Source: Oceanimonas smirnovii ATCC BAA-899
GTDB taxonomy: Bacteria > Pseudomonadota > Gammaproteobacteria > Enterobacterales > Aeromonadaceae
Direction: 5' to 3'
NCBI RefSeq assembly: GCF_000381965.1
Contig: NZ_KB908461.1
Coordinates: 1-64,000, forward strand
DNA length: 64,000 nt
Shown here: positions 10,556 to 19,302 of the stretch, in pieces
How the letters are laid out: each line of letters opens with the position of its first letter
How positions within the stretch are numbered: the stretch's first letter is position 1
Program-made: the position numbers and the translations under genes
Notes under the pieces: generated by a model
Databases searched by the model: none
What the model was told of the DNA's origin: nothing
What the model saw: only the letters and a program-made list of their open reading frames with translations

Positions 10556-10929
10556 TAAAACAGCTGCCGTGCCAGACGCCGGTAAACTGCATCGGGCACG
10601 GCATCCTGAAATATCCACAAGGGCGGCCAGGGATCTTGCTGTAATATCAGCAGCAAAAAGCCGGGACCGGCCCGGCTGAAGCGCGACAGCTCACCACGGC
10701 GGCCGTCGAGAGTAATAATACCGGCATTAAACTCACCCCGTGGCCGGTAGTGCCGGGCGCGTTGCCACATTATGATTACCGCCAGTAACCACACAGGCGC
10801 AAACCAGAGCAGCCGGTCGGTACTCAACAGCAGCGAAGCCGGAAGCCACAGGCACAGCGCCAGCCCCAGCAAATAAAGCCGGAGCAGCCATGACGGCTCA
10901 GCGTTGATTACGAATCTGGTTGCGCTCAA
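10546..10929 (-). CDS. ygfX: YgfX/CptA-type inner-membrane protein
   Basis: Partner gene of sdhE. In E. coli YgfX is a membrane protein reported to affect cytoskeletal proteins (as CptA) and prodigiosin production in Serratia. The 127-residue protein has two membrane helices (about residues 16-34 and 40-56) and a soluble tail with the family's W-P-P-L-W region, in line with YgfX. The best start is a TTG at 10929 that lies 32 bases inside the end of sdhE; no good ATG is available. The 3' end overlaps nadB by 10 bases. Confidence 0.8.
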   Translation of the reverse strand: MSATRFVINAEPSWLLRLYLLGLALCLWLPASLLLSTDRLLWFAPVWLLAVIIMWQRARHYRPRGEFNAGIITLDGRRGELSRFSRAGPGFLLLILQQDPWPPLWIFQDAVPDAVYRRLARQLFYQG

Positions 10930-11173
10930 GAATGTAACTCACCATGGCCTGCAGCGCTGCATCCTGTGAACGCTCATGCCCCATAAACCAGGCGAACAAG
11001 TCCGGATCATCACATTCCAGTAACCGGCAGAAGGTAGCCTTCTGAGTTTCGTCAAGAGCGTCGTACTCGTGCTCCACAAAGGGGCCCAGAATCACGTCCA
11101 GCTCCAGCATGCCGCGGCGGCATGCCCAGACAAGGCGGGGTTTTTCAGAGGTTGTGAGCATGTCGGCTTCCAT
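10898..11173 (-). CDS. sdhE: FAD assembly factor SdhE
   Basis: Small cytoplasmic protein that helps attach FAD covalently to SdhA and FrdA. It has the diagnostic RRGMLELD motif (residues 19-26, RGxxE) and the family core EHEYDALD and LLECDDPDLFAWFMG. At 91 residues it matches E. coli SdhE (88). It forms a two-gene operon with ygfX and is divergent from ygfZ, as in many Gammaproteobacteria. The ATG at 11161 would also be usable and would remove four residues. Confidence 0.95.
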   Translation of the reverse strand: MEADMLTTSEKPRLVWACRRGMLELDVILGPFVEHEYDALDETQKATFCRLLECDDPDLFAWFMGHERSQDAALQAMVSYILERNQIRNQR

Positions 11174-11279
11174 CTAGCAAAACAAAGCTTATGTTATAAG
11201 GTCGAATGAATACTGACAAATAACTTGGCCGTCTTTACCATGAGGGTCACACTTTAAGAATGAAACAGAGGGTATTCCC

Positions 11280-12182
11280 GTGTTTACCATCCCTTCCTCC
11301 CCCAAACTTTATCCCCTGACCGACAGAGCCGTGATCAGTCTGACCGGCGAAGAGCGGGTCAAATATCTGCAGGGCCAGGTAACCTGCGACGTGACCTCAC
11401 TGACAGAAGGCGATGCCTGCGCCGGCGGCCATTGTGACAGCAAAGGCAAACTGTGGGCCTCTTTCTGGCTGGCCAACCAGGGCGAACAGCTGCTGCTGGT
11501 GCTGAACAGCTCGCTGGTAGCGCGTCAGCTGCCGGAGCTGAAAAAGTTTGCGGTATTTGCCAAAACCGATATTGAAGACGCCAGTGCGCAATGGCAAGTA
11601 TTTGGCCTGGCCGGTGAAGGCCTGTCACACTGGCTGAGCCACGAAGCAGGTGACGGTAATCTGTGGCAGGGTGGCGTCATTATTCCGGTAGCCGCCGAGC
11701 ATGCCCTGCTGGTGCTGCCCAAAGACGCCACGCTTCCCGACTTGCCCACAGGCGAAGAGCAGGAGTGGCAAGGGCTGATGATCCAGGCCGGTCTGCCGGA
11801 TATGAGCGCCGAGCATCAGGGCGACTATATACCTCAGATGCTCAACCTGCAGGCGATTGGCGGCATCAGTTTTACCAAAGGCTGTTATATGGGGCAGGAA
11901 ACCGTTGCCAGAGCCAAATATCGCGGAGCCAATAAGAAAGCCATGTTTATTCTGCAGGGCACGGCTACCGCTCAGGTGACGGTTAATCAGGATCTGGAGC
12001 TGCAGCTGGGGGAAAACTGGCGGCGCGCCGGTACTGTGCTCAGTGTATGCCAGCAGCATGATCAGTGTGTGCTGACCTCTGTGCTGAATAAGGATCTGGA
12101 TGCCGGCACCGTGCTGCGTTTCAAGGATCAGCCCGACAGCCGGCTGCTGCTGCTGCCCCTGCCCTATCAGCTGGAAGACTGA
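11280..12182 (+). CDS. ygfZ: Folate-dependent Fe-S repair and tRNA-modification protein YgfZ
   Basis: Tetrahydrofolate-binding protein of the GcvT-like family, needed for activity of certain Fe-S enzymes such as MiaB. The conserved KGCYMGQETVARAKYRG motif, whose Cys is functionally important, lies near residues 200-216. Length 300 (E. coli 326). The start is a GTG at 11280 preceded by an AGAGGG ribosome site, and no ATG start fits the conserved N-terminus better. The 3' end overlaps the convergent LysR gene by 16 bases. Confidence 0.93.
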   Translation: MFTIPSSPKLYPLTDRAVISLTGEERVKYLQGQVTCDVTSLTEGDACAGGHCDSKGKLWASFWLANQGEQLLLVLNSSLVARQLPELKKFAVFAKTDIEDASAQWQVFGLAGEGLSHWLSHEAGDGNLWQGGVIIPVAAEHALLVLPKDATLPDLPTGEEQEWQGLMIQAGLPDMSAEHQGDYIPQMLNLQAIGGISFTKGCYMGQETVARAKYRGANKKAMFILQGTATAQVTVNQDLELQLGENWRRAGTVLSVCQQHDQCVLTSVLNKDLDAGTVLRFKDQPDSRLLLLPLPYQLED

Positions 12183-13054
12183 GCCGCCCCCACTGCCGCA
12201 GCCTTTAACCAGGCGGCGGCCTTTCCCAGAGGTCGCTGCTTGTGCCACACCAGCTCCAGTGCCACGGGCCAGTCCTGATCGTCAAACTCCAGCGCCGGCG
12301 ACACCAGACGGCCTCTGGCCAGGGCGTCCGCTACTACGTGTTCCGGTACAAAAGCCCAGCCCAGATTACGCTCGACCAGCTCAACAATAACCCACTGACT
12401 TTCCACCCACCATACATCAGCGGCCACCCGCAGGCGGACTTTTTCTTCACTGTCGTTACGGGTAGCCACCATTAACTGACGATAACGCTTCAGCTCTTCC
12501 CAGCCGACCTGCTGGCCGGCCAGAGCATGGGCAGGCGCACACACCAGCTTGAGCGGCACTCGTCCCAGGGCATGAAAATTCAGGGCCGATGGCAGAATTT
12601 CCTGTCGCCACATAATACCCAGATCGGCACGCTCTTCCAGTACCAGCCGGCTTACATCCTCCATTAACGGAAACAACAGCTCCAGCTCCACTGACGGAAA
12701 GCGCCGGGCAAATTCATCCATCAGGGCACCCAGCTGCTCCGACGGATAAAGCTCATCTACCGCCAGCACCAGCCGAGTTTCCACCCCTTCTCCCAGGCTT
12801 TTGGCCACGCCGCGAAAATGTTCACAACGCTCAAGAATGATTCTGGCTTCCGCCAGCAATCGCTCCCCTGCCGGCGTTAACTGCGGGTATCGGCCTGAAC
12901 GCACAAACAGCGTGTTATCCAGATCAATCTCCAGGTTAGCCACGGCTGTGCTTACTACCGACTGAGCCTTGCCCAGACGACGGGCCGCCGCCGAGAAAGA
13001 GCCGGTATCAACCGTAGCTACAAAAGCATGCAGCTGTTCAATGGAAAAGCTCAT
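12167..13054 (-). CDS. LysR-family regulator, probable AceR-like regulator of the PACE efflux gene
   Basis: LysR-type regulator of 295 residues with an N-terminal winged helix-turn-helix (TGSFSAAARRLGKAQSVVST, residues 17-36) and a C-terminal periplasmic-binding-protein-like effector domain. It is transcribed away from the PACE transporter at 13146, with a 91-base shared promoter region. In Acinetobacter, aceI is divergent from aceR, a LysR gene that activates aceI in response to cationic biocides. The same role is inferred here from position alone. Confidence 0.85.
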   Translation of the reverse strand: MSFSIEQLHAFVATVDTGSFSAAARRLGKAQSVVSTAVANLEIDLDNTLFVRSGRYPQLTPAGERLLAEARIILERCEHFRGVAKSLGEGVETRLVLAVDELYPSEQLGALMDEFARRFPSVELELLFPLMEDVSRLVLEERADLGIMWRQEILPSALNFHALGRVPLKLVCAPAHALAGQQVGWEELKRYRQLMVATRNDSEEKVRLRVAADVWWVESQWVIVELVERNLGWAFVPEHVVADALARGRLVSPALEFDDQDWPVALELVWHKQRPLGKAAAWLKAAAVGAAQSSS

Positions 13055-13145
13055 CTATCTTTTAATCCGATACTTACTAACTTTCTAACCAAACAATAGC
13101 AGATAGAATATCATGGTCTGCAACACATTTTCTGAAGGAGTTTTT

Positions 13146-13577
13146 ATGCGTACCACCAAAGATCGGATTCGACATGCCCTTGGCTTTGAGATTATCGGTC
13201 TGCTGATTTTTGCCCCTCTCGCCAGTCTGGTATTCCATTACGATTTGTTTGAGCTGGGATTAATGGCACTGGTGGGGTCTGTAATTGCCACCGTCTGGAA
13301 CTACTTCTACAACATTCTGTTTGATCACGGCATGCTGAAACTGCGGGGAGACGTACGCAAAACGACTCCTGTTCGCGTACTCCATGCCATACTGTTTGAG
13401 GGCGGTCTGCTGTTGCTGTTTTTGCCGATGATTGCCTGGCACCTGAATATCAGCCTGTGGGATGCCTTTATCATGGACATTGCCATGTCCTGCTTTTATC
13501 TGACTTATACCTTTTTCTACAATCTGGCTTACGATCGGATTTTTCCGGTTCCCAATCCCACAGCACACAACTGCTGA
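13146..13577 (+). CDS. PACE-family efflux transporter (AceI-like)
   Basis: Proteobacterial antimicrobial compound efflux protein of 143 residues with four predicted helices arranged as two BTP repeats. The functionally important acidic residue of AceI, E15, is in the same place (RIRHALGFE). The second repeat motif RVLHAILFEGGLLLLF is also characteristic. AceI homologues expel chlorhexidine, acriflavine or short-chain diamines by proton antiport across the inner membrane. I chose the ATG at 13146 because of an AAGGAG site 7 bases upstream; a longer frame from 13113 has no support. The divergent LysR gene is the likely regulator. Confidence 0.9.
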   Translation: MRTTKDRIRHALGFEIIGLLIFAPLASLVFHYDLFELGLMALVGSVIATVWNYFYNILFDHGMLKLRGDVRKTTPVRVLHAILFEGGLLLLFLPMIAWHLNISLWDAFIMDIAMSCFYLTYTFFYNLAYDRIFPVPNPTAHNC

Positions 13578-13580
13578 AAT

Positions 13581-13608
13581 AAAAAACCGCCTGTCGGCGG
13601 TTTTTTAT
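13581..13608. terminator. Bidirectional terminator between PACE gene and symporter
   Basis: AAAAAACCGCC, loop TGTC, GGCGGTTTTTT: a short GC stem flanked by A- and T-runs on both sides, centred between the convergent genes ending at 13577 and 13620. Confidence 0.88.
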
Positions 13609-13619
13609 TTTTCTGCGGG

Positions 13620-14891
13620 TTACTTGCTGCGAACCGGCTCGGTCACATCGTCATCGATGCTGTCCGGATTGCCTTCCATTCTGGCTACTATGGTGTTGAC
13701 GGCAGTGTCACCCACCACATTGGAAGAGGTACAGAACATATCGTTAATGCGGTCTACTGCCATCACAATGGCCATAGCTTCCACCGGCAGGCCCATCTGA
13801 TGCAGCAACACACCGGCCATGACTACAGCACCGCCGGGCACACCGCCCACACCCACCGACATCAGCAGCACGGTAATGCCCACGGTCAGCAGATCACCCA
13901 TGGGAATGGGCGTACCGGAGATGTTGGCAGCGAAAAAGGCAGCCAGCGTAATGTAGATGGCCGAGCCCGACATATTGATGGTAGCACCCAGGGGCACACC
14001 AAAACCGGCTACCGCCTTGGATACACCCAGCTTTTCGGTCAGGGTACGCATGGTCACCGGAATGGTGGCGTTGGAGCTGGCAGTAGACAGAGAGAACAGC
14101 AGCTGCTCTCGGGTAGCCTTGCGGAACACACCCGGCTTGATGCCGGTCGTCAGCCAGACCGCCAGCGGATATACCACCAAAATCCAGAACGCCAGCACCA
14201 TCACCACCATGGCCACATAACCGGCTACCGACATCAGGGTGGCGGCTTCGAGGGTAGCACCAAGGCTTATCATCAGTGCAAACACACCATAAGGTGCCAG
14301 GGTCATGACCAGACCTACCAGCTTCATCATCACTTCATTGGCCATACGAAACGCACGGGCTGCCGGTGCCGCCGTAGCACCCAGGCCCTGAATGGCCAGG
14401 CCGGTAAGAATAGCCATAAAAATGATTTGCAGCATATCACCGGAAGCAAAGGCCTGGACCGGGTTGCTGGGCACTATGTTCACCAGCATGGCACCCAGAT
14501 CCGGAGTTTCTGTGGTGGTCAGCTCAACAGCACCGCTGGCACCATGGGGCAAAGTGGCACCCAGGCCGGGCTGAAATATCACACCCACCAGAATGGCAGC
14601 GGCAATCGACAGCATGGTGTTGATAATATAGAGACCAAAGGTACGGCTGCCCAGCCGGCCAAAGCTGGCCACATCACGCAGTTCACAGATACCGGTCACA
14701 ATCGAGATGTAGACCAGCGGCACCACCATCAGCTTGATCAATGATACAAACATGCCGCCCAGGCCTTCAGCCAGGCCAACCAGCTCGTTATTGAGCAGAG
14801 AAACATCCGTAAACACATACTGAATTGCACTGCCGATCAGCAGACCGACAAAAAGCCCGGTAAAGATTCGGGCGGAAAGGGAGCCTTTCAT
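13620..14891 (-). CDS. Dicarboxylate/amino acid:cation symporter (DAACS family)
   Basis: Inner-membrane secondary transporter of the glutamate/aspartate/C4-dicarboxylate (GltP/DctA) family, 423 residues. Family motifs are visible: the serine-rich reentrant loop SLSTASSNATIPVT, the cation/substrate region GATINMSGSAIY, and the C-terminal MAVDRINDMFCTSSNVVGD. The ATG at 14891 follows a GAGGA site; the longer frame would need a TTG at 14915. Substrate cannot be read from sequence. It is divergent from doeA across a 317-base region with a CRP-like site, so shared catabolite control is plausible. Confidence 0.93.
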   Translation of the reverse strand: MKGSLSARIFTGLFVGLLIGSAIQYVFTDVSLLNNELVGLAEGLGGMFVSLIKLMVVPLVYISIVTGICELRDVASFGRLGSRTFGLYIINTMLSIAAAILVGVIFQPGLGATLPHGASGAVELTTTETPDLGAMLVNIVPSNPVQAFASGDMLQIIFMAILTGLAIQGLGATAAPAARAFRMANEVMMKLVGLVMTLAPYGVFALMISLGATLEAATLMSVAGYVAMVVMVLAFWILVVYPLAVWLTTGIKPGVFRKATREQLLFSLSTASSNATIPVTMRTLTEKLGVSKAVAGFGVPLGATINMSGSAIYITLAAFFAANISGTPIPMGDLLTVGITVLLMSVGVGGVPGGAVVMAGVLLHQMGLPVEAMAIVMAVDRINDMFCTSSNVVGDTAVNTIVARMEGNPDSIDDDVTEPVRSK

Positions 14892-15208
14892 TTCTACATC
14901 CTCAGAAAAAGCCAAAGTAATTATCTGCTATTTATTATTTTTGTAGATAAGTTAACCAGTCGTTCCGTAAGCGCCGAAATTTTACATTCAAAAAACACCA
15001 CAGCAACCACAATGATCCACTTCTTCGGCCCTGACGTGATCAAGATCACAAAATAAATATTAAAATATCAAAAAAATGTAAGCAATTTGCAGAATCAGGC
15101 TGTTTCAATGGTAACTGGTTGACACTGACGCCCTCGCTGACTGTACTGGGATGAGTCCTGAAGCCTAATCATCAGTGCTTCACCGTGCCATCATCACAGG
15201 GGCAGATC
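14892..15208. promoter_or_regulatory. Divergent regulatory region, symporter / doeA
   Basis: This 317-base gap has no convincing ORF. It contains an interrupted palindrome TTATCT...AGATAA (about 14920-14950) next to the symporter start, a CRP-like box (15035-15050) in the middle, an AT-rich stretch with A-tracts (15046-15078), and on the doeA side a good ribosome site (AGGGG) 6 bases before ATG 15209. An Lrp-family regulator gene follows doeA, so Lrp-type sites are expected in this region, but I cannot define one. Confidence 0.6.
15035..15050. promoter_or_regulatory. CRP (cAMP receptor protein)-like binding site
   Basis: CGTGATCAAGATCACA matches the palindromic CRP consensus TGTGA-N6-TCACA at nine of ten positions, with the favoured ATC/GAT inner bases. 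Its centre is about 151 bases from the symporter start and 166 bases from the doeA start, so it could serve either promoter. Confidence 0.65.
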
Positions 15209-16396
15209 ATGCATACACAGATCCCCAGTTTCTCCCGCGAGGAATATCAGCAGCGCCTGGCCAGAGTCAGAGCGGCTATGTACGAAAAAGATATTCAGAC
15301 GCTGATCGTGCACGATCCGGCCAATATCGCCTGGATCACCGGCTATGACGGCTGGTCTTTCTATACACCTCAGGCTGCCATTGTGGGTATGAGTGGTGAA
15401 CCCATGTGGTTTGGCCGGCATATGGATGCCAACGGTGCCCGCCGCACCGTCTGGCTGCAGGAAGAGAATATTCTCTGGTATCCCGACTATTACGTGATGA
15501 ACCCGCCGATGAATGCCATGGAATATCTGGCCAATCAATATCTCAAACCCCATGAGTGGACTTATGGCCGCATCGGCATAGAAATGGACAGTTACTACTT
15601 TACTCCGGCCGCCTGGCTGGCCCTGCGGGAAAACCTGCCCGACACCGAACTGGTGGATGCCACCGATATGGTGAACTGGTGCCGGGCAGTCAAGTCAGAA
15701 GCCGAACTCAGATATATGCGGATTGCGGCCCGCATTGTAGAGCGTATGCATGCCGCCGCTCTGGAAATGATAGAGCCGGGCTTGCCCAAAAACCTGCTGG
15801 TCGCGGAAATTTACCGGGTTGCGATGGAAGGATATAACGGCCACTTTGGTGATTACCCCTCCATGGTCCCCATGCTGCCTTCAGGGCCTGATGCTTCGGC
15901 CCCTCATCTCACCTGGGATGACAGGCCCTTCTGCCGAGATCAGGGTACTTTTTTTGAGCTGGCGGGCTGCCATCGTCGCTATCATTGCGTGCTGTCGCGC
16001 ACGATTTATCTGGGCCAGCCTACCGACAATTTCCTGCGCGCCGAAGAGGCCCTTAATGCCGGACTGGAAGCCGGTCTGGCAGCAGCACAGCCGGGTAACC
16101 GTTGTGCCGATATCGCCAATGCGCTGAACGCCACTCTGGCCAAATACGGCTTTGACCGGGAAGGAGCCCGCTGCGGTTATCCCATCGGTATGGGTTATCC
16201 GCCCGACTGGGGAGAGCGCAGCATGAGCCTGCGTAATACCGACTTTACTATTCTGGAGCCGGGCATGACTTTTCACTTTATGCCGGGCCTGTGGCAGGAC
16301 GACTGGGGCATGGAAACAACCGAGAGTATCGTGATCACCAGTAACGGGGCCGAGACGCTGAGCAATTATCCGCGTCAGCTGTTTGTAAAAAAGTAA
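15209..16396 (+). CDS. doeA: Ectoine hydrolase DoeA (EutD-type)
   Basis: Opens the ring of the compatible solute ectoine to N-alpha-acetyl-L-2,4-diaminobutyrate, the first catabolic step. The 395-residue protein has the creatinase/M24 pita-bread fold layout: an N-terminal domain with DPANIAWITGYDGWSFYTPQ and the DoeA-typical GRHMDANGARRTVWL and YPDYYV segments, and a C-terminal domain ending in PGMTFHFMPGLW. DoeA enzymes belong to the branch of this fold that works without the usual metal site. ATG 15209 has an AGGGG site; a GTG at 15185 is less likely. The Lrp-type gene follows 22 bases downstream, as with doeX in Halomonas. The next pathway enzyme, DoeB, is not in this window. Confidence 0.85.
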   Translation: MHTQIPSFSREEYQQRLARVRAAMYEKDIQTLIVHDPANIAWITGYDGWSFYTPQAAIVGMSGEPMWFGRHMDANGARRTVWLQEENILWYPDYYVMNPPMNAMEYLANQYLKPHEWTYGRIGIEMDSYYFTPAAWLALRENLPDTELVDATDMVNWCRAVKSEAELRYMRIAARIVERMHAAALEMIEPGLPKNLLVAEIYRVAMEGYNGHFGDYPSMVPMLPSGPDASAPHLTWDDRPFCRDQGTFFELAGCHRRYHCVLSRTIYLGQPTDNFLRAEEALNAGLEAGLAAAQPGNRCADIANALNATLAKYGFDREGARCGYPIGMGYPPDWGERSMSLRNTDFTILEPGMTFHFMPGLWQDDWGMETTESIVITSNGAETLSNYPRQLFVKK

Positions 16397-16418
16397 TCAC
16401 CAATAACAAGGCAACAAG

Positions 16419-16883
16419 ATGCAACTGGATCGTTATGATATTCAGATCCTGCAAATTTTGCAGCAACAGGGCCGTATCACCAAGTCGGCCTTGGCTCAGG
16501 CCATCAATCTGTCGGTCAGTCCCTGCTGGGAGCGGGTAAAGCGGCTGGAACAGGCAGGTATTATTCGTGGCTATGGTGCCTTTATTGACTCAGGTCTGTT
16601 ACAGGGGCGTACTGCTGTGCTGGTGGAAATCAGTCTGGGCAGGCACAGCGCCGACATAATGCGCCGTTTTGAATATACCATGGCAGAGTGTAAGCAGGTC
16701 ACCGACTGCTACGCCACCGGGGGCGGTGTGGATTATGTGATCAAAATACTGTGTGATGATATCGACCAGTATCAGCGGCTGATCGACAGCTGGCTGGAGG
16801 CCAGTCTGGGCATAGAGCGCTACTACACCTACATAGTGACCAAAACCGTCAAGCAGTCTCCCCCTGCTCTGCCCACTATATAA
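16419..16883 (+). CDS. doeX: Lrp/AsnC-family regulator, DoeX-like
   Basis: Transcription factor of 154 residues with an N-terminal helix-turn-helix (LDRYDIQILQILQQQG, then SALAQAINLSVSPCWERVKR) and a C-terminal RAM ligand-binding domain. It forms an apparent operon with doeA. In Halomonas elongata, DoeX is the Asp/Lrp-type regulator of the ectoine degradation genes and responds to acetyl-diaminobutyrate. The same assignment here rests on family and position. The symbol is by synteny. Confidence 0.78.
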   Translation: MQLDRYDIQILQILQQQGRITKSALAQAINLSVSPCWERVKRLEQAGIIRGYGAFIDSGLLQGRTAVLVEISLGRHSADIMRRFEYTMAECKQVTDCYATGGGVDYVIKILCDDIDQYQRLIDSWLEASLGIERYYTYIVTKTVKQSPPALPTI

Positions 16884-16905
16884 AAAGAGGCCTTGCGGCC
16901 TCTTA
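16882..16905. terminator. Terminator between doeX and the aminotransferase
   Basis: AAGAGGCC (16885-16892), loop TTGC, GGCCTCTT (16897-16904). The T-rich tail TTTTTATA lies on the minus strand, so it is strongest for the aminotransferase transcript, but it sits between the two convergent genes and may stop both. Confidence 0.75.
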
Positions 16906-16908
16906 TGT

Positions 16909-18087
16909 TCACATCATTTCCCGAATCACCTTGCCGAACCGGCTGATACCCTCTTCTATGGTGGCGGCGTCGGAGCCGGAATAACTGAAACGAGCAGTGT
17001 TAAGAATATCCGGGCGCACATAAAACGGCTGGCCGGGCACAAAAGCCACATTTTGCTTGATGGAAAGATTAAACAGCTCCATGGCGCTGATATGTTCGGG
17101 CAAACGTAACCACAGGAACATGCCGCCTTCCGGACGGGTAAAGTCCAGTCCGGGGCAATGACGCAGCAACGCCTGCTCCATGGCATTTTTTTGCTGGCCA
17201 TAAACGGTGCGAATACGATCGATGTGAGCATCCAGGCAATTATCCTGCAGATAGCTGTACAGCACCTGCTGGGCAAAGCCGTTGGTGTGCAGATCGGAGG
17301 CCTGCTTGGCAATGGTAATCTTCTGGCGCAGCCAGTCTGGCACCAGCATCCAGCCAAGACGGAAGGACGGCACTACGACTTTGGAAAAAGAACCCAGCAG
17401 CACTACGTTTTCCGGTGCCAGCTTGGCAATGGGCGGCAGATGCTCGCCTTCAAAGCGCAGCTCACCATAGGGGTTGTCTTCTACCATCAGCACATTATGC
17501 TGCACCAGACGCTCGGCCACTGCCCTGCGTTTTTCCAGGCTGTAGCTCAGACCCGACGGATTCTGAAAGTTGGTTACCCCATACATCAGTCTGGCATGGT
17601 GCGGCCCGGCCAGCAGAGCGTCCAGCTCGTTCAGATCCGGGCCGTCATCATTCAGCGAAACTCCCTGAAACTCGGGCTGATACACAGACAGCGCCTGAAT
17701 GGCCCCCAGATAGCCGGGCTCTTCAATAATCAGTTTGGCACCTTCGTCTACCAGCACCTTGCCAATCAGGTCCAGCGCCTGCTGAGAGCCGTTGGTGATC
17801 AGAATGTTATCAGGATTTACCGTCATGCCATGCTGAGTGCGGTAGCGCTCGGCAATATATTCACGCAACGGGCCGAAGCCTTCAGTGGCCGCATATTGCA
17901 ATGCGCCATTGCTCTTGTCCTGCAGCACCTTGGCAGTCGCAACTTCCAGCGCTTCATTGGGAAAGAACGCCGGATTGGGCAGGCCACCGGCAAAGGAGAT
18001 CACTTCCGGATTAACGGCAACTTTGAGTATTTCTCGAATAAAGGAAGGCTCTACCTTGGCAAAGCGCTTGGCAAAAAACGGCTGCAT
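16909..18087 (-). CDS. PLP-dependent aminotransferase, class I/II (2-aminoadipate aminotransferase-like)
   Basis: Cytoplasmic fold-type I aminotransferase, 392 residues. The PLP lysine is K236 in LLGSFSKVVVPSFRLGW; other PLP contacts are NPSG at 176-179 and D204 in VEDNPYGEL. It resembles the stand-alone relatives of MocR C-terminal domains (LysN/2-aminoadipate or multi-substrate aromatic/branched-chain aminotransferases), so the substrate is open. It is convergent with the doeA-doeX operon and may be unrelated to ectoine; the known DoeD aminotransferase is of a different class (class III). Confidence 0.85.
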   Translation of the reverse strand: MQPFFAKRFAKVEPSFIREILKVAVNPEVISFAGGLPNPAFFPNEALEVATAKVLQDKSNGALQYAATEGFGPLREYIAERYRTQHGMTVNPDNILITNGSQQALDLIGKVLVDEGAKLIIEEPGYLGAIQALSVYQPEFQGVSLNDDGPDLNELDALLAGPHHARLMYGVTNFQNPSGLSYSLEKRRAVAERLVQHNVLMVEDNPYGELRFEGEHLPPIAKLAPENVVLLGSFSKVVVPSFRLGWMLVPDWLRQKITIAKQASDLHTNGFAQQVLYSYLQDNCLDAHIDRIRTVYGQQKNAMEQALLRHCPGLDFTRPEGGMFLWLRLPEHISAMELFNLSIKQNVAFVPGQPFYVRPDILNTARFSYSGSDAATIEEGISRFGKVIREMM

Positions 18088-18219
18088 AGGGGTCTCTCTG
18101 AATTACCACGCGTGGCGGACGCCAACAAAACCTTTCTTTTGTATCAGAAATCACCGCAATAACAAACCATAAACAACAGATGCGTTGCGCCTGAATACGG
18201 CTTATGGTCGAATTCGGAC

Positions 18220-19302
18220 ATGCCAAACAACAAGATGATCCCCGTGAGCAACCAATCTTTCGCCGAGCGCATTCTGGCCTGGCATGACGTGCATGGCCGC
18301 AAAACCCTGCCCTGGCAGCTGAATAAAACCCCCTACCGGGTCTGGGTGTCGGAAATCATGCTGCAGCAGACGCAGGTAACCACTGTTATTCCCTACTATC
18401 AGCGCTTTATGACGCGCTTTCCGGATGTGCTCAGCCTGGCCGATGCCGAACAGGATGAAGTGCTGCATCACTGGACCGGGCTGGGCTACTACGCCCGGGC
18501 ACGCAACCTGCACAAAGCGGCTCAGGTTATTCGCGATCACTACAGCGGTCGTTTTCCTGAACGCTTTGAAGACGTACTGGGCCTGCCCGGCATAGGCCGC
18601 TCCACTGCCGGAGCCGTGCTGTCCTTATCGCTTGGCCAGCATCACGGCATTCTCGACGGCAATGTAAAACGGGTGCTCACCCGCTGGCTGGGCCAGAAAG
18701 GCTGGCCGGGTAAAAAAGAAGTGGAAAATACTCTCTGGGACAAAGTAGCAGTACTCACCCCGGCAGAAGGCGTGAGTCAGTATAACCAGGCCATGATGGA
18801 CATGGGGGCCACCATCTGCACTCGCAGCAAGCCTGCCTGTGAACGCTGCCCGGTCAGCGACGACTGTGTTGCCCTTGCTCTGGGCACACCCACTGCCTTT
18901 CCCGAGTCCAAGCCCAAAAAAACGGTACAGCCGGAAAAACAAGCCTGTTTTGTGCTGCTGCAAAGCGGCGATCACCTGCTGCTGGTACAGCGTCCGCCCC
19001 AGGGGCTGTGGGGTGGACTTTACTGTTTTCCCGAGTTTGCTGACGAGCGCGAAATGCAGCGCTGGCTGAGCCGCTTTCCCGAAGCCGGCAAGCCCGAGCC
19101 TCTGCCCGGCTTTCGTCATACCTTCAGTCATTTCCATCTGGATATCAGCCCCTGGCGGGTACAAATACCGCGCATTCCCGCTGAGGTCATGGCGAGTGAC
19201 CAGCGTCTTTGGTATAACTTGCACCAACCGGCACCGGTAGGCCTGGCGGCAGCAACCAAAAAGCTGCTTGCCTACCCGCAACTGCACAAGAGGATCCCAT
19301 GA
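18220..19302 (+). CDS. mutY: Adenine DNA glycosylase MutY
   Basis: Removes adenine mispaired with 8-oxoguanine. Catalytic E45 ([11 protein letters not shown]) and D146 ([11 protein letters not shown]) correspond to E37 and D138 of E. coli. The [4Fe-4S] cluster loop has C200, C207, C210 and C216 (C-x6-C-x2-C-x5-C). A Nudix-like C-terminal domain carries [13 protein letters not shown]. The 8-residue offset to E. coli suggests the true start could be the GTG at 18244 rather than the ATG at 18220; neither has a strong ribosome site. Its stop overlaps the yggX start (ATGA). Confidence 0.97.
   Translation: MPNNKMIPVSNQSFAERILAWHDVHGRKTLPWQLNKTPYRVWVSEIMLQQTQVTTVIPYYQRFMTRFPDVLSLADAEQDEVLHHWTGLGYYARARNLHKAAQVIRDHYSGRFPERFEDVLGLPGIGRSTAGAVLSLSLGQHHGILDGNVKRVLTRWLGQKGWPGKKEVENTLWDKVAVLTPAEGVSQYNQAMMDMGATICTRSKPACERCPVSDDCVALALGTPTAFPESKPKKTVQPEKQACFVLLQSGDHLLLVQRPPQGLWGGLYCFPEFADEREMQRWLSRFPEAGKPEPLPGFRHTFSHFHLDISPWRVQIPRIPAEVMASDQRLWYNLHQPAPVGLAAATKKLLAYPQLHKRIP

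Noticed and set aside
14920-14950. TTATCT...AGATAA palindrome near the symporter start as an operator
   Set aside because: The arms are short and AT-rich and no matching regulator family is evident, so it is mentioned only in the gap description.
16909-18087. Aminotransferase as the ectoine-pathway enzyme DoeD
   Set aside because: DoeD belongs to class III aminotransferases; this protein is class I/II with a LysN-like sequence and lies on the opposite strand behind a terminator.
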